61,283 bases of DNA, taken from Corynebacterium sp. HMSC29G08. Its GTDB lineage: Bacteria > Actinomycetota > Actinomycetes > Mycobacteriales > Mycobacteriaceae. The translations under genes and the position numbers were made by a program. The DNA is taken from assembly GCF_001806875.1 (NCBI RefSeq), contig NZ_KV786237.1, positions 1 to 61,283 on the forward strand, in the 5' to 3' direction. The notes below the pieces were generated by a model. It saw only the letters and a list, made by a program, of their open reading frames with translations. It was not told where the DNA came from and made no database searches. Positions 1 through 9,508 of this stretch are shown piece after piece. Each line of letters begins with the position of its first letter. The stretch's first letter is position 1.

Positions 1-1699
1 GCGTTTCCGGCTTCGGGGTCTCCGGCTTCGGGGTGGTGGAAGGGCCCTTAGCCGGGTTAACGGTCAGCTTGAAATCGGTGCGCTTCGTGGTGCCGTCCGG
101 GAAACGTACAATCACCGGGATGGTTGCCGTTGCACCAGAGAATCCAGCACCCGCAGAGAACGTCACCACACCAGTCTTGCTGTCGGTGGCAATGGTCAGG
201 CCATCCTTGGTCTGGTTAGGACCAGTAAAAACGGTGCCAGCGGGTGCTGCCGGGTTCACCGACGGGGTAGCGGTAACAGAGCCACCCGCGGTCAGCACCG
301 TGTCCGGGTAGGTGACCGTGTGAGCGTCTGCCTGCTTGCTGGAAGGCTCGGTGGTGCGGAAGTGCACCTGATAGGACTTCTTCGAGCCATCCGGGAAGGT
401 TGCCGTAACGTAGAAGGATGCGGACACGCCTGCGCCAGAGTTGGCAGGCGCCTTCACCCTCACCTCGCCCGTCTTCTCATCAACGCTGGTGGACCAGTCT
501 TCCGGCAGAGCGGTGGAAAGGGCGAACTTGGTTCCCTCCGGCACGTTTTCACGCTTCGGGGTGGAAACGCCTTCCTTATCGCCTGGGGTGACAATCTCCG
601 GGTAGCTCACGCTTGCCTGTTGGGACTGCCACTTGCCGTCCGTACCAATCCTGAACGTGACAGTCTTGGTGGAGGTGGACTTATCCGGGTAGGTGGCCTC
701 AACAGCAATCTGGAATTGCTGACCAGCCTTCAGCGGACGCTTCGGGGACACCGTGACGTTGCCGTTGTCTTGGGCGACGGTGATGTCGAAAAAGTCACGC
801 AGGTTGCCCAGCAGATCCTCGCGCAGCTTGAAGGTGGTGCCAGCCGGGACATCGCCGGAGCGATTGGCGGTAGTGGTGCTACCAGCTGCGCCGTTGGCGT
901 CGGTGACCTGTGGCCAGGTCGGGTTGTACTTCGCATTGTCGCGCTCATTGGCCGGGGTGGTGTTGCCGTCCTTATCAGCCACGGTGATTTCCACATCAGC
1001 GAACTCGTAGGACTTGTCCGGGTAGGTGACCTTGACGCGAACCGTAGCGGTAGAGCCAGCGCCAAGCTTGCTGTCAGGCGTGACAGTCACGTTGCCGTTC
1101 TGATCCACGCTCACCGAGTAGCGATCCGGCCTGTGGGTGATTTCAAACGTGGTGCCCACCGGCAGGGTCTTGGCCTGGTTGTTCGCAACAGCGGACTGGC
1201 CTTCCTTGACCGTCAGCGGAGCGTAGCTGACATCGTAGGTGTTGGCGTTGTTGTTACCGCCCTCCACGATCTCGATGGAGGTCTTGTACTTGCCCACCTC
1301 TTCGTAGCGGGTCTTCTTGTCATTGAGCTTGTACACACCGATGGTCATGGTGAGGCTGGAGCCTGGCTGGGCATCTGCCGGCGCCTGGACCTTGATCACA
1401 CCGGTCTTGTGGTCGGTGGAGAAGGTGTAGCCGTAGCCATCACCCGGGCCGGTGAAGCGGTAGGTCTCCGAGTCGCTCGGTGTCTTCGTCGGCTTGATTT
1501 CACCCGTGCCGCCAGCGGTGATTTGTAGCGCAGGCCAGGAGAAACCATCTACTGGTGCGCTGACTTCCTCGGCGGTTGCGGCGGTGACTGCCATTACCTC
1601 CCCGGTGTCTTCCTCAGCAATGGCTGTGGGAACCGTGATAGCGCCTCCCAGCAGTGCCGAGGTGGCCGCGATAGCCACAACTTGCTTGTTCAGTTTCAT
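1..1699 (-). CDS. Rib-repeat surface protein (C-terminal part outside window)
   Basis: A secreted cell-surface protein of which 566 residues are visible. A signal peptide (residues 1-28, basic MKLNKQ then a hydrophobic stretch ending PTAIA) is followed by about five Ig-like repeats of 90-100 residues (roughly 53-141, 157-235, 258-340, 360-440, 460-540). Each ends in a (Y/F)PD(K/G)S-x-beta-strand signature typical of Rib/alpha-like repeats of Gram-positive adhesins. The visible end turns into PKPET repeats, as in wall-spanning linkers; an LPxTG or membrane anchor may lie beyond base 1. The start ATG has GGGG about 10 nt upstream. Role in adhesion is inferred from the family. Confidence 0.85.
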   Translation of the reverse strand, partial: MKLNKQVVAIAATSALLGGAITVPTAIAEEDTGEVMAVTAATAEEVSAPVDGFSWPALQITAGGTGEIKPTKTPSDSETYRFTGPGDGYGYTFSTDHKTGVIKVQAPADAQPGSSLTMTIGVYKLNDKKTRYEEVGKYKTSIEIVEGGNNNANTYDVSYAPLTVKEGQSAVANNQAKTLPVGTTFEITHRPDRYSVSVDQNGNVTVTPDSKLGAGSTATVRVKVTYPDKSYEFADVEITVADKDGNTTPANERDNAKYNPTWPQVTDANGAAGSTTTANRSGDVPAGTTFKLREDLLGNLRDFFDITVAQDNGNVTVSPKRPLKAGQQFQIAVEATYPDKSTSTKTVTFRIGTDGKWQSQQASVSYPEIVTPGDKEGVSTPKRENVPEGTKFALSTALPEDWSTSVDEKTGEVRVKAPANSGAGVSASFYVTATFPDGSKKSYQVHFRTTEPSSKQADAHTVTYPDTVLTAGGSVTATPSVNPAAPAGTVFTGPNQTKDGLTIATDSKTGVVTFSAGAGFSGATATIPVIVRFPDGTTKRTDFKLTVNPAKGPSTTPKPETPKPET

Positions 1700-1748
1700 A
1701 ACTCATACCCCTTATGGACCGTTAAGGATAGAACAAGTGCAGTGTAAG

Positions 1749-2021
1749 CTATATAATCTGGTTAGTCCAGCGAAAATATATTTCTTGTGCTGTAGCTGCG
1801 AATTCGTGGTTGTGGGAGGTCAGCGGGGAGAGGTTGCGTATGGCGTCGGCAAGCAAAAAGGCCCCTTCCTGCGGTGATTGACACACAGGGACGCCGTGCA
1901 GCCGGGCGCCGGGGATGGCGGCGCAGGCGGCGATTGCTGCAAATGAGCGGATTTGCACCTTATATATAGGACAAAATTCGTCTGCGATGGCTAAGAGCTG
2001 CTCGCCTGTGAAGTTTCTCAT
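1749..2021 (-). CDS. Doc/Fic-like toxin, short and with a degenerate active-site motif
   Basis: 90 residues. The N-terminus (MRNFTGEQLLAIADEF) and the helix with QEGAFLLADAIRN resemble death-on-curing toxins, which are AMP-/phosphotransferases of the Fic fold. Where active Doc has HPFxDGNKR this protein reads SPLTSHNHE, so the catalytic His, the acidic residue and the Lys-Arg are absent. It also stops about 35 residues early compared with the usual ~125. It overlaps the upstream antitoxin gene by 4 bp (ATGA), the normal layout of such operons. Most likely an inactivated toxin, or a repurposed Fic-fold protein. Family assignment is moderate because the key motif itself is lost. Confidence 0.55.
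   Translation of the reverse strand: MRNFTGEQLLAIADEFCPIYKVQIRSFAAIAACAAIPGARLHGVPVCQSPQEGAFLLADAIRNLSPLTSHNHEFAATAQEIYFRWTNQII
1842..1856 (+). repeat. Interspersed motif GGCGTCG-NN-AAGCAA, exact site 1
   Basis: GGCGTCGGCAAGCAA inside the Doc-like gene. Confidence 0.8.
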
Positions 2022-2230
2022 GCTCGGGCCTGACGGATGCGGGATTCAGTGGCGCGGTACTCCGGGATCATGTCGCGGGCAAGTGCTTGGACGGCTGCCG
2101 TGTCCAACATGCGGGTGGCGGCGGTGACCACGGCACGTCGGGCGGCTTCCTGTTTGGAGCAGCCCCACGCGGAGGCCAATAAAACGAGGGCTTTGTCCTC
2201 TTCTGTGGTGAGTCGCAACGTCATAGCCAT
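2018..2230 (-). CDS. RHH/CopG-type antitoxin
   Basis: 70 residues. The N-terminal LTLRLTTEEDKALVLLA-type beta strand and the helix containing CSKQEAARRAV match ribbon-helix-helix antitoxins that accompany actinobacterial Doc toxins. The C-terminal RDMIPEYRATESRI segment would be the toxin-binding tail. It is the first gene of a two-gene operon, divergent from gyrA. Its reading frame is intact although the downstream toxin looks dead, so it may still act as a repressor. Confidence 0.7.
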   Translation of the reverse strand: MAMTLRLTTEEDKALVLLASAWGCSKQEAARRAVVTAATRMLDTAAVQALARDMIPEYRATESRIRQARA

Positions 2231-2244
2231 ACCAAAGTGATACC
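2229..2244. promoter_or_regulatory. Direct repeat at the antitoxin start (possible operator)
   Basis: ATACC occurs at 2229-2233 and again at 2240-2244, an 11-bp period (one helical turn), just at and upstream of the antitoxin start. RHH antitoxins usually bind short direct or inverted repeats here. Short motif, so tentative. Confidence 0.25.
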
Positions 2245-2281
2245 ACGCCGCACCAGCTTAGGGCCTAGGAAGAGGGCTAGA

Positions 2282-4858
2282 ATGGCGCCTATGGCAGATG
2301 ACACTTTGAGTGGTGACGGTTTCGACCGCATCCAACCCATTGATATCAACGAGGAGATGCAGACCAGCTACATCGATTACGCCATGAGCGTGATCGTGGG
2401 TCGTGCGCTCCCCGAGGTGCGCGACGGCATGAAGCCGGTGCACCGCCGCGTGATCTACGCGATGTACGACGCTGGTTTCCGCCCCGAGCGCTCCTACGTC
2501 AAGAGCGTGAAGGCCGTCGGCGAGACCATGAGTAACTACCACCCGCACGGCGACAGCGCCATCTACGACACCCTGGTGCGTATGGCGCAGCCGTGGGCGA
2601 TGCGCTACCCGCTGGTAGACGGCCAGGGCAACTTCGGCTCCCCGGGCAACGACGGCCCAGCGGCTATGCGTTACACGGAGTGCAAGCTCACCCCAATCGC
2701 CATGGAGATGGTACGCGACATCCGCGAAAACTCCGTGGACTTCGCGCCGAACTTCGACTCCAAGACCCAGGAGCCGACCGTCCTTCCGTCCCGCGTGCCG
2801 AACCTTTTGATGAACGGGTCGAACGGCATCGCGGTTGGCATGGCCACGAACATCCCGTCGCACAACCTGAACGAGTTGGCCGAGGCCATCTACTGGATCC
2901 TGGACAACCACGACGCGGATGACCAGACCACCCTCGACGCGGTTATGGAGCGCGTGAAGGGCCCGGACTTCCCAACCGCCGGTCTGATCGTGGGCGACTC
3001 TGGCATCAAGGATGCCTACACCACCGGCCGTGGCTCCATCCGCATGCGCGGTGTCACGGAGATTGAAGAGGTAGGCAAGCGCCAGGTCATCACCATCACG
3101 GAGCTTCCGTACCAGGTGAACCCGGATAACTTCATCCAGAGCATTGCCACCCAGATCAATGAGGGCAAGATGGCGGGCATTTCCGCTATTGACGACGAGT
3201 CCTCGGACCGCGTCGGCATGCGCATCGTGGTCACGCTCAAGCGTGACGCTGTGCCGCGCGTGGTGCTCAACAACCTGTATAAGCACTCTGCGCTGGAGAC
3301 CAACTTCTCCGCCAACATGCTTTCCATTGTGGACGGTGTGCCGCGCACGCTGCGCCTGGACCAGATGCTGCGCTTCTACGTGAAGCACCAGATCGAGGTT
3401 ATTGTTCGCCGTACCCAGTACCGTCTGGACGAAGCTGAGAAGCGCGCCCACATCCTTCGCGGCCTGGTGAAGGCCCTGGACATGCTGGATGAGGTCATTG
3501 CGCTCATCCGCAGCTCCCGCACGGTGGATGATGCTAGGCAGGGGCTCATTTCGCTTCTCGACGTCGACGAGATCCAAGCCAACGAAATCCTCGCGATGCA
3601 GCTGCGTCGCCTGGCTGCGCTGGAGCGCCAGAAGATTATCGACGACTTGGCCGAGATCGAGCTGCAGATCGCCGATTACAAGGACATCCTGGCCAAGCCG
3701 GAGCGCCAGCGCGCGATTGTGGGCGAGGAGCTCAAGGAGATCGTTGATAAGTACGGCGATGAGCGCCGCACCCAGATCGTTGCCGCAACCGGCGACGTGA
3801 CGGAAGAAGACCTGATCGCCCGCGAGAACGTGGTGGTCACCATCACGGCCACTGGCTACGCCAAGCGCACGAAGGTGGATGCGTACAAGTCCCAGAAGCG
3901 CGGCGGCAAGGGTGTTCGCGGCGCCGAGCTGAAGCAGGACGATGTGGTGAAGAACTTCTTCATCTGCTCCACGCACGACTGGATCCTGTTCTTCACCAAC
4001 TTCGGCCGCGTGTACCGCCTGAAGGCGTACGAGCTGCCGGAGGCGGGCCGTACCGCACGTGGCCAGCACGTGGCTAACCTGCTGGAGTTCCAGCCGGAGG
4101 AGAAGATCGCACAGATCATCCAGATCCAGTCCTACGAGGACGCGCCGTACCTGGTGCTTGCTACTCGCGACGGCCGCGTGAAGAAGTCCCGCCTCTCCGA
4201 CTATGAATCCGCACGCTCGGCAGGCCTGATCGCCATCAACCTCAACGAGGGCGACGCCCTGATCGGCGCCGTGCTTGCCGGCGAGGAAGATGACTTGCTG
4301 CTGGTCTCCGAACAGGGCCAGGCCATCCGCTTCACTGCGGACGATGAGCAGCTGCGCCCAATGGGTCGCGCAACCGCTGGCGTGAAGGGCATGCGTTTCC
4401 GTGGAGACGACCAGCTGCTGTCCATGGCTGTGGCCAAGGATGGCGAATTCCTGCTGGTGGCTACCTCCGGCGGCTACGGCAAGCGCACCGCGATTGAGGA
4501 GTACAACACCCAGGGCCGCGGCGGCATGGGCGTGATGACCTTCAAGTACACCCCGAAGCGCGGCAAACTCATCGGCGCGCTGGCTGTGGAGGAGGAAGAC
4601 CAGATCTTCGCGATCACCTCCGCCGGCGGCGTGATCCGCACTGAGGTGGACCAGATCCGTCCGTCGTCTCGCGCAACCATGGGCGTACGCCTGGTGGACC
4701 TTGCGGACGACGTGGAGCTCCTCGCCATCGACCGCAACGTTGAGGACGAAGGCGAAGAGGAAGCAACCGCAGTGGCAACCGGCCAGAAGACGCTGGATGC
4801 TGGTGCTGGTGCTGAGGCTTCTGGTGCTGGTGCTGGGGCTTCTGAGGGCGAGGAGTAG
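2282..4858 (+). CDS. gyrA: DNA gyrase subunit A
   Basis: 858 residues. The breakage-reunion subunit of gyrase, introducing negative supercoils together with GyrB. Catalytic Tyr131 lies in AAMRYTE. The quinolone-resistance region reads [11 protein letters not shown] with Ser92 and Asp96 (E. coli Ser83/Asp87), the susceptible form. The C-terminal beta-pinwheel carries the GyrA box QKRGGKG at about 538-544. ATG 2282 is chosen because GGAAGAGGG lies 5-12 nt upstream; ATG 2291 (MADDTLS) aligns with the C. glutamicum start and is the alternative. The last ~25 residues are an Ala/Gly/Ser/Glu tail encoded by an imperfect 24-bp tandem repeat (about 4798-4846). gyrB is not in the window. Confidence 0.97.
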   Translation: MAPMADDTLSGDGFDRIQPIDINEEMQTSYIDYAMSVIVGRALPEVRDGMKPVHRRVIYAMYDAGFRPERSYVKSVKAVGETMSNYHPHGDSAIYDTLVRMAQPWAMRYPLVDGQGNFGSPGNDGPAAMRYTECKLTPIAMEMVRDIRENSVDFAPNFDSKTQEPTVLPSRVPNLLMNGSNGIAVGMATNIPSHNLNELAEAIYWILDNHDADDQTTLDAVMERVKGPDFPTAGLIVGDSGIKDAYTTGRGSIRMRGVTEIEEVGKRQVITITELPYQVNPDNFIQSIATQINEGKMAGISAIDDESSDRVGMRIVVTLKRDAVPRVVLNNLYKHSALETNFSANMLSIVDGVPRTLRLDQMLRFYVKHQIEVIVRRTQYRLDEAEKRAHILRGLVKALDMLDEVIALIRSSRTVDDARQGLISLLDVDEIQANEILAMQLRRLAALERQKIIDDLAEIELQIADYKDILAKPERQRAIVGEELKEIVDKYGDERRTQIVAATGDVTEEDLIARENVVVTITATGYAKRTKVDAYKSQKRGGKGVRGAELKQDDVVKNFFICSTHDWILFFTNFGRVYRLKAYELPEAGRTARGQHVANLLEFQPEEKIAQIIQIQSYEDAPYLVLATRDGRVKKSRLSDYESARSAGLIAINLNEGDALIGAVLAGEEDDLLLVSEQGQAIRFTADDEQLRPMGRATAGVKGMRFRGDDQLLSMAVAKDGEFLLVATSGGYGKRTAIEEYNTQGRGGMGVMTFKYTPKRGKLIGALAVEEEDQIFAITSAGGVIRTEVDQIRPSSRATMGVRLVDLADDVELLAIDRNVEDEGEEEATAVATGQKTLDAGAGAEASGAGAGASEGEE

Positions 4859-4861
4859 CCC

Positions 4862-5206
4862 ATGGCGGCGCGCAAAGTTGCCATCAAGCACATCGGCGTC
4901 GGATCCGTGTTCAAGGTGGCGACCATCATGTCACTGGTCGGTTTCGTCGTATGGATGCTCGCAGCCACCCTCATCTACTTCGGCCTCGAGCAGACCGGCG
5001 TCATTGACTCCGTCAACTCACTAATCGGCGGCGTGGGCGGGGACCAGGTCATTGACATGGCTCTGGTGCTCTCTGGCGCCGCGTTGGTGGGGTTGATAGG
5101 TGTGGTGTTCATCGCGGTCATCTCGCCGCTTCTGGCGGTGATTTACAACTCCATTGCGGACATGGTTGGCGGCATAACCTACACAATGACCAACCGAGTC
5201 CGCTAG
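4862..5206 (+). CDS. DUF3566 transmembrane protein
   Basis: 114 residues, 3 bp after gyrA. Two hydrophobic helices (about 18-41 and 66-95) flank a short loop with DSVNSLIGG. This is the actinobacterial DUF3566 family, almost always encoded directly after gyrA (the mycobacterial counterpart is Rv0007, from memory). A role in membrane or division processes is suspected but unproven. It is probably co-transcribed with gyrA. Confidence 0.88.
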   Translation: MAARKVAIKHIGVGSVFKVATIMSLVGFVVWMLAATLIYFGLEQTGVIDSVNSLIGGVGGDQVIDMALVLSGAALVGLIGVVFIAVISPLLAVIYNSIADMVGGITYTMTNRVR

Positions 5207-5271
5207 GATTGTGTTTAAGCGCGCGTTATAGCGTGAGTTATAAGTCCAAAGATAGCTATCTACCTGGCGAT

Positions 5272-5300
5272 TTGGTTGTTATCAAGTTGCTAGGTAATGT
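5272..5300 (+). promoter_or_regulatory. Promoter of tRNA-Ile/tRNA-Ala
   Basis: -35 TTGGTT (5272-5277), 17-bp spacer, -10 TAATGT (5295-5300), 15 bp before the tRNA. The upstream stretch CCTGGCGATTTG (5263-5274) recurs before tRNA-Leu at 30680. Confidence 0.55.
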
Positions 5301-5315
5301 TCTATCTCGTTCCAA

Positions 5316-5389
5316 GGGCCTATAGCTCAGTCGGTTAGAGCGCATCGCTGATAACGATGAGGTCGCAAGTTCGATTCTTGCTAGGCCCA
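5316..5389 (+). tRNA. tRNA-Ile (GAT)
   Basis: 74 nt. Acceptor stem GGGCCTA/TAGGCCC, anticodon stem CATCG/CGATG around loop CTGATAA (anticodon GAT), T arm CAAGTTCGATTCTTG. The 3' CCA is not encoded. It lies 26 bp before tRNA-Ala, the usual pairing after gyrA in corynebacteria. Confidence 0.97.
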
Positions 5390-5415
5390 CCGGGATCCTC
5401 TCGAGGAAACCGAAC

Positions 5416-5488
5416 GGGGCATTAGCTCAGTTGGTAGAGCACCTGCTTTGCAAGCAGGATGTCAGGAGTTCGATTCTCCTATGCTCCA
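5416..5488 (+). tRNA. tRNA-Ala (TGC)
   Basis: 73 nt. Acceptor stem GGGGCAT/ATGCTCC with one G-U pair, anticodon stem CCTGC/GCAGG around TTTGCAA (anticodon TGC). CCA is not encoded. Co-transcribed with tRNA-Ile. Confidence 0.97.
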
Positions 5489-5502
5489 CAAGGAATAAGG
5501 GA

Positions 5503-5540
5503 AGGCTCCCTAGCCGGAAGGTTAGGGAGCCTTTCGTTTT
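5503..5540 (+). terminator. Terminator of the tRNA operon
   Basis: Ten-bp perfect stem AGGCTCCCTA/TAGGGAGCCT (5503-5512 with 5523-5532) followed by TTCGTTTT. Confidence 0.85.
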
Positions 5541-5570
5541 GCCCTCTGCGCGCGGAGGGGTGCTGCACGC

Positions 5571-5838
<268 letters not shown>

Positions 5839-5852
5839 GCCACCCGATGCTG

Positions 5853-6497
5853 CTAGCTGATTCCGCGCTCAGACAGGTACATCAAGATCGCGCGGACGCG
5901 GCGATTCTCCTCATCCGGCGTGAGCCCGAGCTTGGCAAAAATACTGGACACATGCTTAGCCACCGCGGCGCCAGAGAAATAGAGCTTCCCGGCGATCTCG
6001 GCATTGGACAGGCCTTCAGCCATGAGCTCGAGCACCTCGCGTTCTCGTGGGGTGAGCGTGGTCAGCCAACGCGAGCTGGCGGCCATGAGCTCGCTGGCGA
6101 CATTGGGGTCGATGACCACACCACCGGCTGCGACAGTCTCACAGGCCTGGACGAAGTCTTTCACCTCAGCGACGCGGTCTTTGAGCAGGTAGCCAGTTCC
6201 GCCATCGCCGCCGGAGAACAATTCGCGCGCATAAGCAGGCGCGACGTATTGGGAGAGGACAAGCACATTGATCGGGCCTTGCTCGCGTAGCGCGAGGGCT
6301 GCTTGGAGTCCATCGTCGAGCATTTTGGGTGGCATGCGGACATCGGTGATCACCAAGTCTGGGGAGTGTTGTGCCACGACATTGGGTAGCGCATCTGCGT
6401 CACCGACCTGCTCGACGACCTCGTGGCCGTGCCGAGTCAGTAGACCCGCAACCCCTTCACGCAGTAGGGCGGAGTCATCAGCGATCACGATCTTCAT
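5853..6497 (-). CDS. NarL/LuxR-family response regulator
   Basis: 214 residues. Receiver domain (1-120) with acidic pair DD at 7-8, phospho-acceptor Asp52 in LVITDVRMPP and Lys in GYLLKDR. A LuxR-type helix-turn-helix (about 148-205) has LTPREREVLELMAEGLSNAEIA. It overlaps the kinase gene by 4 bp (6494-6497). With the kinase it forms a two-component system divergent from an ABC exporter, its likely target. The 20-bp palindrome at 7188-7207 is a candidate binding site. Confidence 0.93.
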   Translation of the reverse strand: MKIVIADDSALLREGVAGLLTRHGHEVVEQVGDADALPNVVAQHSPDLVITDVRMPPKMLDDGLQAALALREQGPINVLVLSQYVAPAYARELFSGGDGGTGYLLKDRVAEVKDFVQACETVAAGGVVIDPNVASELMAASSRWLTTLTPREREVLELMAEGLSNAEIAGKLYFSGAAVAKHVSSIFAKLGLTPDEENRRVRAILMYLSERGIS

Positions 6498-7177
6498 GGT
6501 GCTAGTCCACTTTCTCCTCGGTACAGCAGCAACGGTATGCGCGCTGTGACGGTGGTAGGTCCACCGTGGGGTGAATGCACTTCCATTGACCCGCCGAATG
6601 CAGCGATGCGTTCGCGCATGCCATCGAGCCCACCACCATGGACAATGCGGGCGCCACCGTCCCCGGAGTCAGTGACTGCGACATTCAACGTGTGATCGCA
6701 GGTGATCAGCACGCTGACGGGCGCACCAGGGGCGTGCTTCGCGGCATTGGTCAGGGCCTCAGAGGTGAAGAAATATGCGGCGGCGAGGACGGAATCGTCG
6801 ATAAGCGGAAGTGTGTGCGGGGCACGGACAGTGACGTGCGGGCCGTATTTTGCGGCGGCGGTTTCGATGGCTTCGACGAGTCCGCGGTCGGTCAGTTCGC
6901 GCGGGTGAATGCCGTGCACAGTGCGGCGGAGGGCGTCGAGGCCGTTTTTGAGGTCGCGGGCAGCGGCGTCGAGAAGCGGCGAATCGGTCTCAAGCTGTGC
7001 TTCACCGAGCTTCATCGCGGCCGCTACGAAATATTGTTGCGCGCCATCGTGCAGGTCGCGCTCAATGCGCATGCGCTCGATCTCGTATGCTTCCGCAATC
7101 TTGCGCCGGGACGCCGTGAGCTGGTGAATTGCTTGCGCAGCCTCGGCCTCGTGGTTCTTCTTCCGCCACATGCACAC
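6494..7177 (-). CDS. Short cytoplasmic sensor histidine kinase
   Basis: 227 residues. Dimerisation/phospho-acceptor motif RIERDLHDGAQQ with the His at 43, then a HATPase_c domain with the N-box SEALTNAAKHA and G-box DSGDGG and GGGLDGM. No membrane segment or sensor domain precedes the kinase core; these kinases normally carry an N-terminal membrane domain, so the signal must be cytoplasmic or come through a partner such as the adjacent permease. Start is GTG 7177 or ATG 7171; neither has a clear ribosome site. Confidence 0.88.
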   Translation of the reverse strand: MCMWRKKNHEAEAAQAIHQLTASRRKIAEAYEIERMRIERDLHDGAQQYFVAAAMKLGEAQLETDSPLLDAAARDLKNGLDALRRTVHGIHPRELTDRGLVEAIETAAAKYGPHVTVRAPHTLPLIDDSVLAAAYFFTSEALTNAAKHAPGAPVSVLITCDHTLNVAVTDSGDGGARIVHGGGLDGMRERIAAFGGSMEVHSPHGGPTTVTARIPLLLYRGESGLAP

Positions 7178-7187
7178 GAGGGTAGCG

Positions 7188-7207
7188 GGGTAGTGCTAGC
7201 ACTACCC
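7188..7207. promoter_or_regulatory. Perfect 20-bp palindrome in divergent promoter region
   Basis: GGGTAGTGCTAGCACTACCC is a perfect dyad between the kinase start (7177, minus) and the ABC ATPase start (7263, plus). Dyad form, length and place suit a LuxR-type response regulator operator. Confidence 0.6.
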
Positions 7208-7262
7208 GTATTTGGGAGCCTGCGCCATGGCGGTCGCACGCACCAGGCGGTGAAATGGAACC

Positions 7263-7943
7263 ATGCTTGAACTGAACGACATCACCAAATCATTCACCCA
7301 GCAACGGGTCCTCGAAGGCATCAGCTTAAACATCGAGCCCGGCGAATCCGTCGCGATCATGGGCCCGTCCGGCTCCGGCAAATCGACATTGCTCCACTGC
7401 ATGTCCGGCGTGCTCGTCGCCGATAACGGCGAGGTCCGCTTCAACGGGCGCGACATTGCATCGCTTAACGACGCCGCCCGTTCCCAACTCCGCCTCGACC
7501 ACTTCGGCTTCATCTTCCAGGACGGCCAACTCCTTCCTGAACTGACCGCGAAGGAGAACGTGGCGCTGCCGCAGATCATGCGTGGCGAGTCTCGCTCGAA
7601 GGCCCACGCGGAAGCCACTGACATGCTCACCCGTCTGGGTCTGGGGAATTTTGTGAACCGCTTCCCCGGGCAGCTCTCCGGCGGGCAGAGCCAGCGTGTG
7701 GCGATTGCGCGTGCCCTGGCCGGGCCGCCGTCGGTGGTCTTTGCCGACGAGCCGACTGCCGCTCTCGACCAGGCCACCGGCCACGAGGTGATGCAGCAGA
7801 TCACTGCTGTTGCACAAAAATCCGGAGTGACGCTCGTGCTGGTGACCCACGACCCGAAGATCGCCCAATGGTGCGACCGCAGGATCGAGATCCGCGATGG
7901 CCTCATCCACTCTGAGGGTGCTGCGAAGGCGGTGCAAGCATGA
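7263..7943 (+). CDS. ABC transporter ATP-binding protein (LolD/MacB type)
   Basis: 226 residues. Walker A GPSGSGKST (about 36-44), Q-loop FIFQDGQLLPELT, signature LSGGQSQRVAIARALA, Walker B VVFADEPTAALD and H-loop VTHD are all intact. It energises the FtsX-type permease whose gene overlaps by 4 bp. Pairs like this export peptides, haem or drugs; beside a two-component system a role in antimicrobial or haem stress is plausible but not shown. Confidence 0.95.
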   Translation: MLELNDITKSFTQQRVLEGISLNIEPGESVAIMGPSGSGKSTLLHCMSGVLVADNGEVRFNGRDIASLNDAARSQLRLDHFGFIFQDGQLLPELTAKENVALPQIMRGESRSKAHAEATDMLTRLGLGNFVNRFPGQLSGGQSQRVAIARALAGPPSVVFADEPTAALDQATGHEVMQQITAVAQKSGVTLVLVTHDPKIAQWCDRRIEIRDGLIHSEGAAKAVQA

Positions 7944-9331
7944 GTGCGATGACACTGATGACCGCTGCGCAGTCCTCGTCTGCAGAGGGTCGCGCGCAAC
8001 GCCAGACCGGCGAACGTTGGGTCCGCGCCTTGTCACTCGTGGCATTCTCGGTGTCCACCTGGATTCTGTGCACCCTGGCTGCCGGAACGTGGATGTTCGC
8101 GCAACGCATGTGGTACCCGCATGAAGCGGTGAAAGCCATCGAAGAAGATCTCGGTGGCCCCATTACGTTGAGCTACGTCTTCCTCGCTCTTTTCGCATCA
8201 CTGCTAGTCGTGCCAACCTTGCTCGCTCTCCTTACCCAGGCTGCGCGTGCAAATCTTGGTGGACGTGAAGAGCAGTTGGCTATCCTGCGTTTGATCGGCG
8301 CGACTTCCGGCCAAGTGCGCGGAATGATGATTCTCGACGCCCTGCGCCAGGCACTTGTCGGCCTCGGGGTTGGCACTGTGCTGTATCTGGTCAGCATTCC
8401 GGCGTGGTCGTTGCTGACTTTCCAGGAAAAGCGCATCGGCGCATGGGAGATGTTCACCTGGTGGGTTGTGCCTGTCGCCTGGATCGTGGTGCTGGCTTTA
8501 GCCGCCGCGTCCGTGTGGCTGGCTCTGCGCCGCGTGGCCGTGACCCCATTGGGTGTGACCAAGAAGACTCCGCCAAAGGGGCAAAGCTTGATCACGCTGG
8601 TCAGCTCTGTCGTGGCCATGATTGTCTTGTACCGTTACTTGAGCGCGCTAACGATCGCCCCGGGGGCCGATGCCGCCGAATTCATAATGGTGCTCGTCGT
8701 TGTTGCCGGCGTATTGACGGTCAACGCTCTCATCGCCGTCGGAGTGATCCAGTTGATCGCCCGATTCAGCTACCTGCTTCCTGGCTCCGCCAACTATGTG
8801 GCCACCCGCCGCGTCGGACGCGGCGCAAGGACGACATGGAAGCGTGTCGCGGCGCTGTACTTCCTTGCATTCACTGCTGGCTTTTGTAGCTGGATCTCTG
8901 CCATTCCAGAAGTAGAAGAGGATCCGGCCCTAAAGATGATTACAACCGATATTCCCGTCGGAGTGGCCACCACTGCGATCTTCGGTGCCATTCTTCTCGC
9001 CGCCTCTACACTGCTTACTCAGGCCTTGGCTGTGGTGGAGCAGAAGCAGCTGACCAAGTCCCTTTACTTCGTTGGTGCGCCCGCGAAGTACCACACCTCC
9101 GTGGCTATCCGAGAGATCGGCGTGCCAATGGTGCTGGTCACCCTGTTGGGCTTCGGCATGGGCAACCTGCTGGGCTTTCAAATGGTCGCCATTCCCGTCG
9201 ACGTGTTACCCCAGCTCACCATCTTCGCTGCCCTGATCGGACTTGTTCTCGCCGGCTGCATTGCCGCAGTCGCCGCCACCGGCAAACTCCGCGAGCGTGT
9301 GATTGCCGAAACCGGTCGCCTCAACGACTAG
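7940..9331 (+). CDS. FtsX-type ABC transporter permease
   Basis: 463 residues. Many hydrophobic helices: one near 30-50, a cluster around 75-195, another around 215-285, and the rest between 295 and 455. The repeated FtsX-like element ARANLGGREEQLAILRLIGATSGQVRG and, near the C-terminus, KSLYFVGAPAKYHTSVAIREIG is typical of MacB/HrtB-like permeases. Translation is coupled to the ATPase by ATGA. Confidence 0.88.
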   Translation: MSAMTLMTAAQSSSAEGRAQRQTGERWVRALSLVAFSVSTWILCTLAAGTWMFAQRMWYPHEAVKAIEEDLGGPITLSYVFLALFASLLVVPTLLALLTQAARANLGGREEQLAILRLIGATSGQVRGMMILDALRQALVGLGVGTVLYLVSIPAWSLLTFQEKRIGAWEMFTWWVVPVAWIVVLALAAASVWLALRRVAVTPLGVTKKTPPKGQSLITLVSSVVAMIVLYRYLSALTIAPGADAAEFIMVLVVVAGVLTVNALIAVGVIQLIARFSYLLPGSANYVATRRVGRGARTTWKRVAALYFLAFTAGFCSWISAIPEVEEDPALKMITTDIPVGVATTAIFGAILLAASTLLTQALAVVEQKQLTKSLYFVGAPAKYHTSVAIREIGVPMVLVTLLGFGMGNLLGFQMVAIPVDVLPQLTIFAALIGLVLAGCIAAVAATGKLRERVIAETGRLND

Positions 9332-9508
9332 CGTCTCAGGGGTTCGTGGTGCTAGCGCTGCCGCCAGCGCCGCCGCGCCTCAAGCTTTAACTTCTTAATT
9401 ACCGCCCGTCTCTTCAAATTTCAATCCCCCCAAGAGCGCTAATGTCTGGTCTCTATTGACATAGACTCAGAGTTTATCTTTTGCTTGGTTTATGCAGGTC
9501 GAACCTAG
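9332..9508. other. Intergenic stretch, no gene seen
   Basis: Low-information sequence after the permease gene. No clear terminator, tRNA or start site; the dnaX-like remnant begins close to 9512. Confidence 0.5.

Noticed and set aside
320..1528. Plus-strand open frame of 402 codons
   Set aside because: Antisense to the Rib-repeat gene, whose signal peptide and repeats are unmistakable.
2258..4891. Very long open frame on the minus strand across gyrA (877 codons)
   Set aside because: It mirrors gyrA codon by codon, is His/Val-rich without domains, and arises from high G+C at third positions.
5853..6290. Plus-strand open frame of 147 codons
   Set aside because: Antisense to the response regulator gene, which has complete receiver and LuxR domains.
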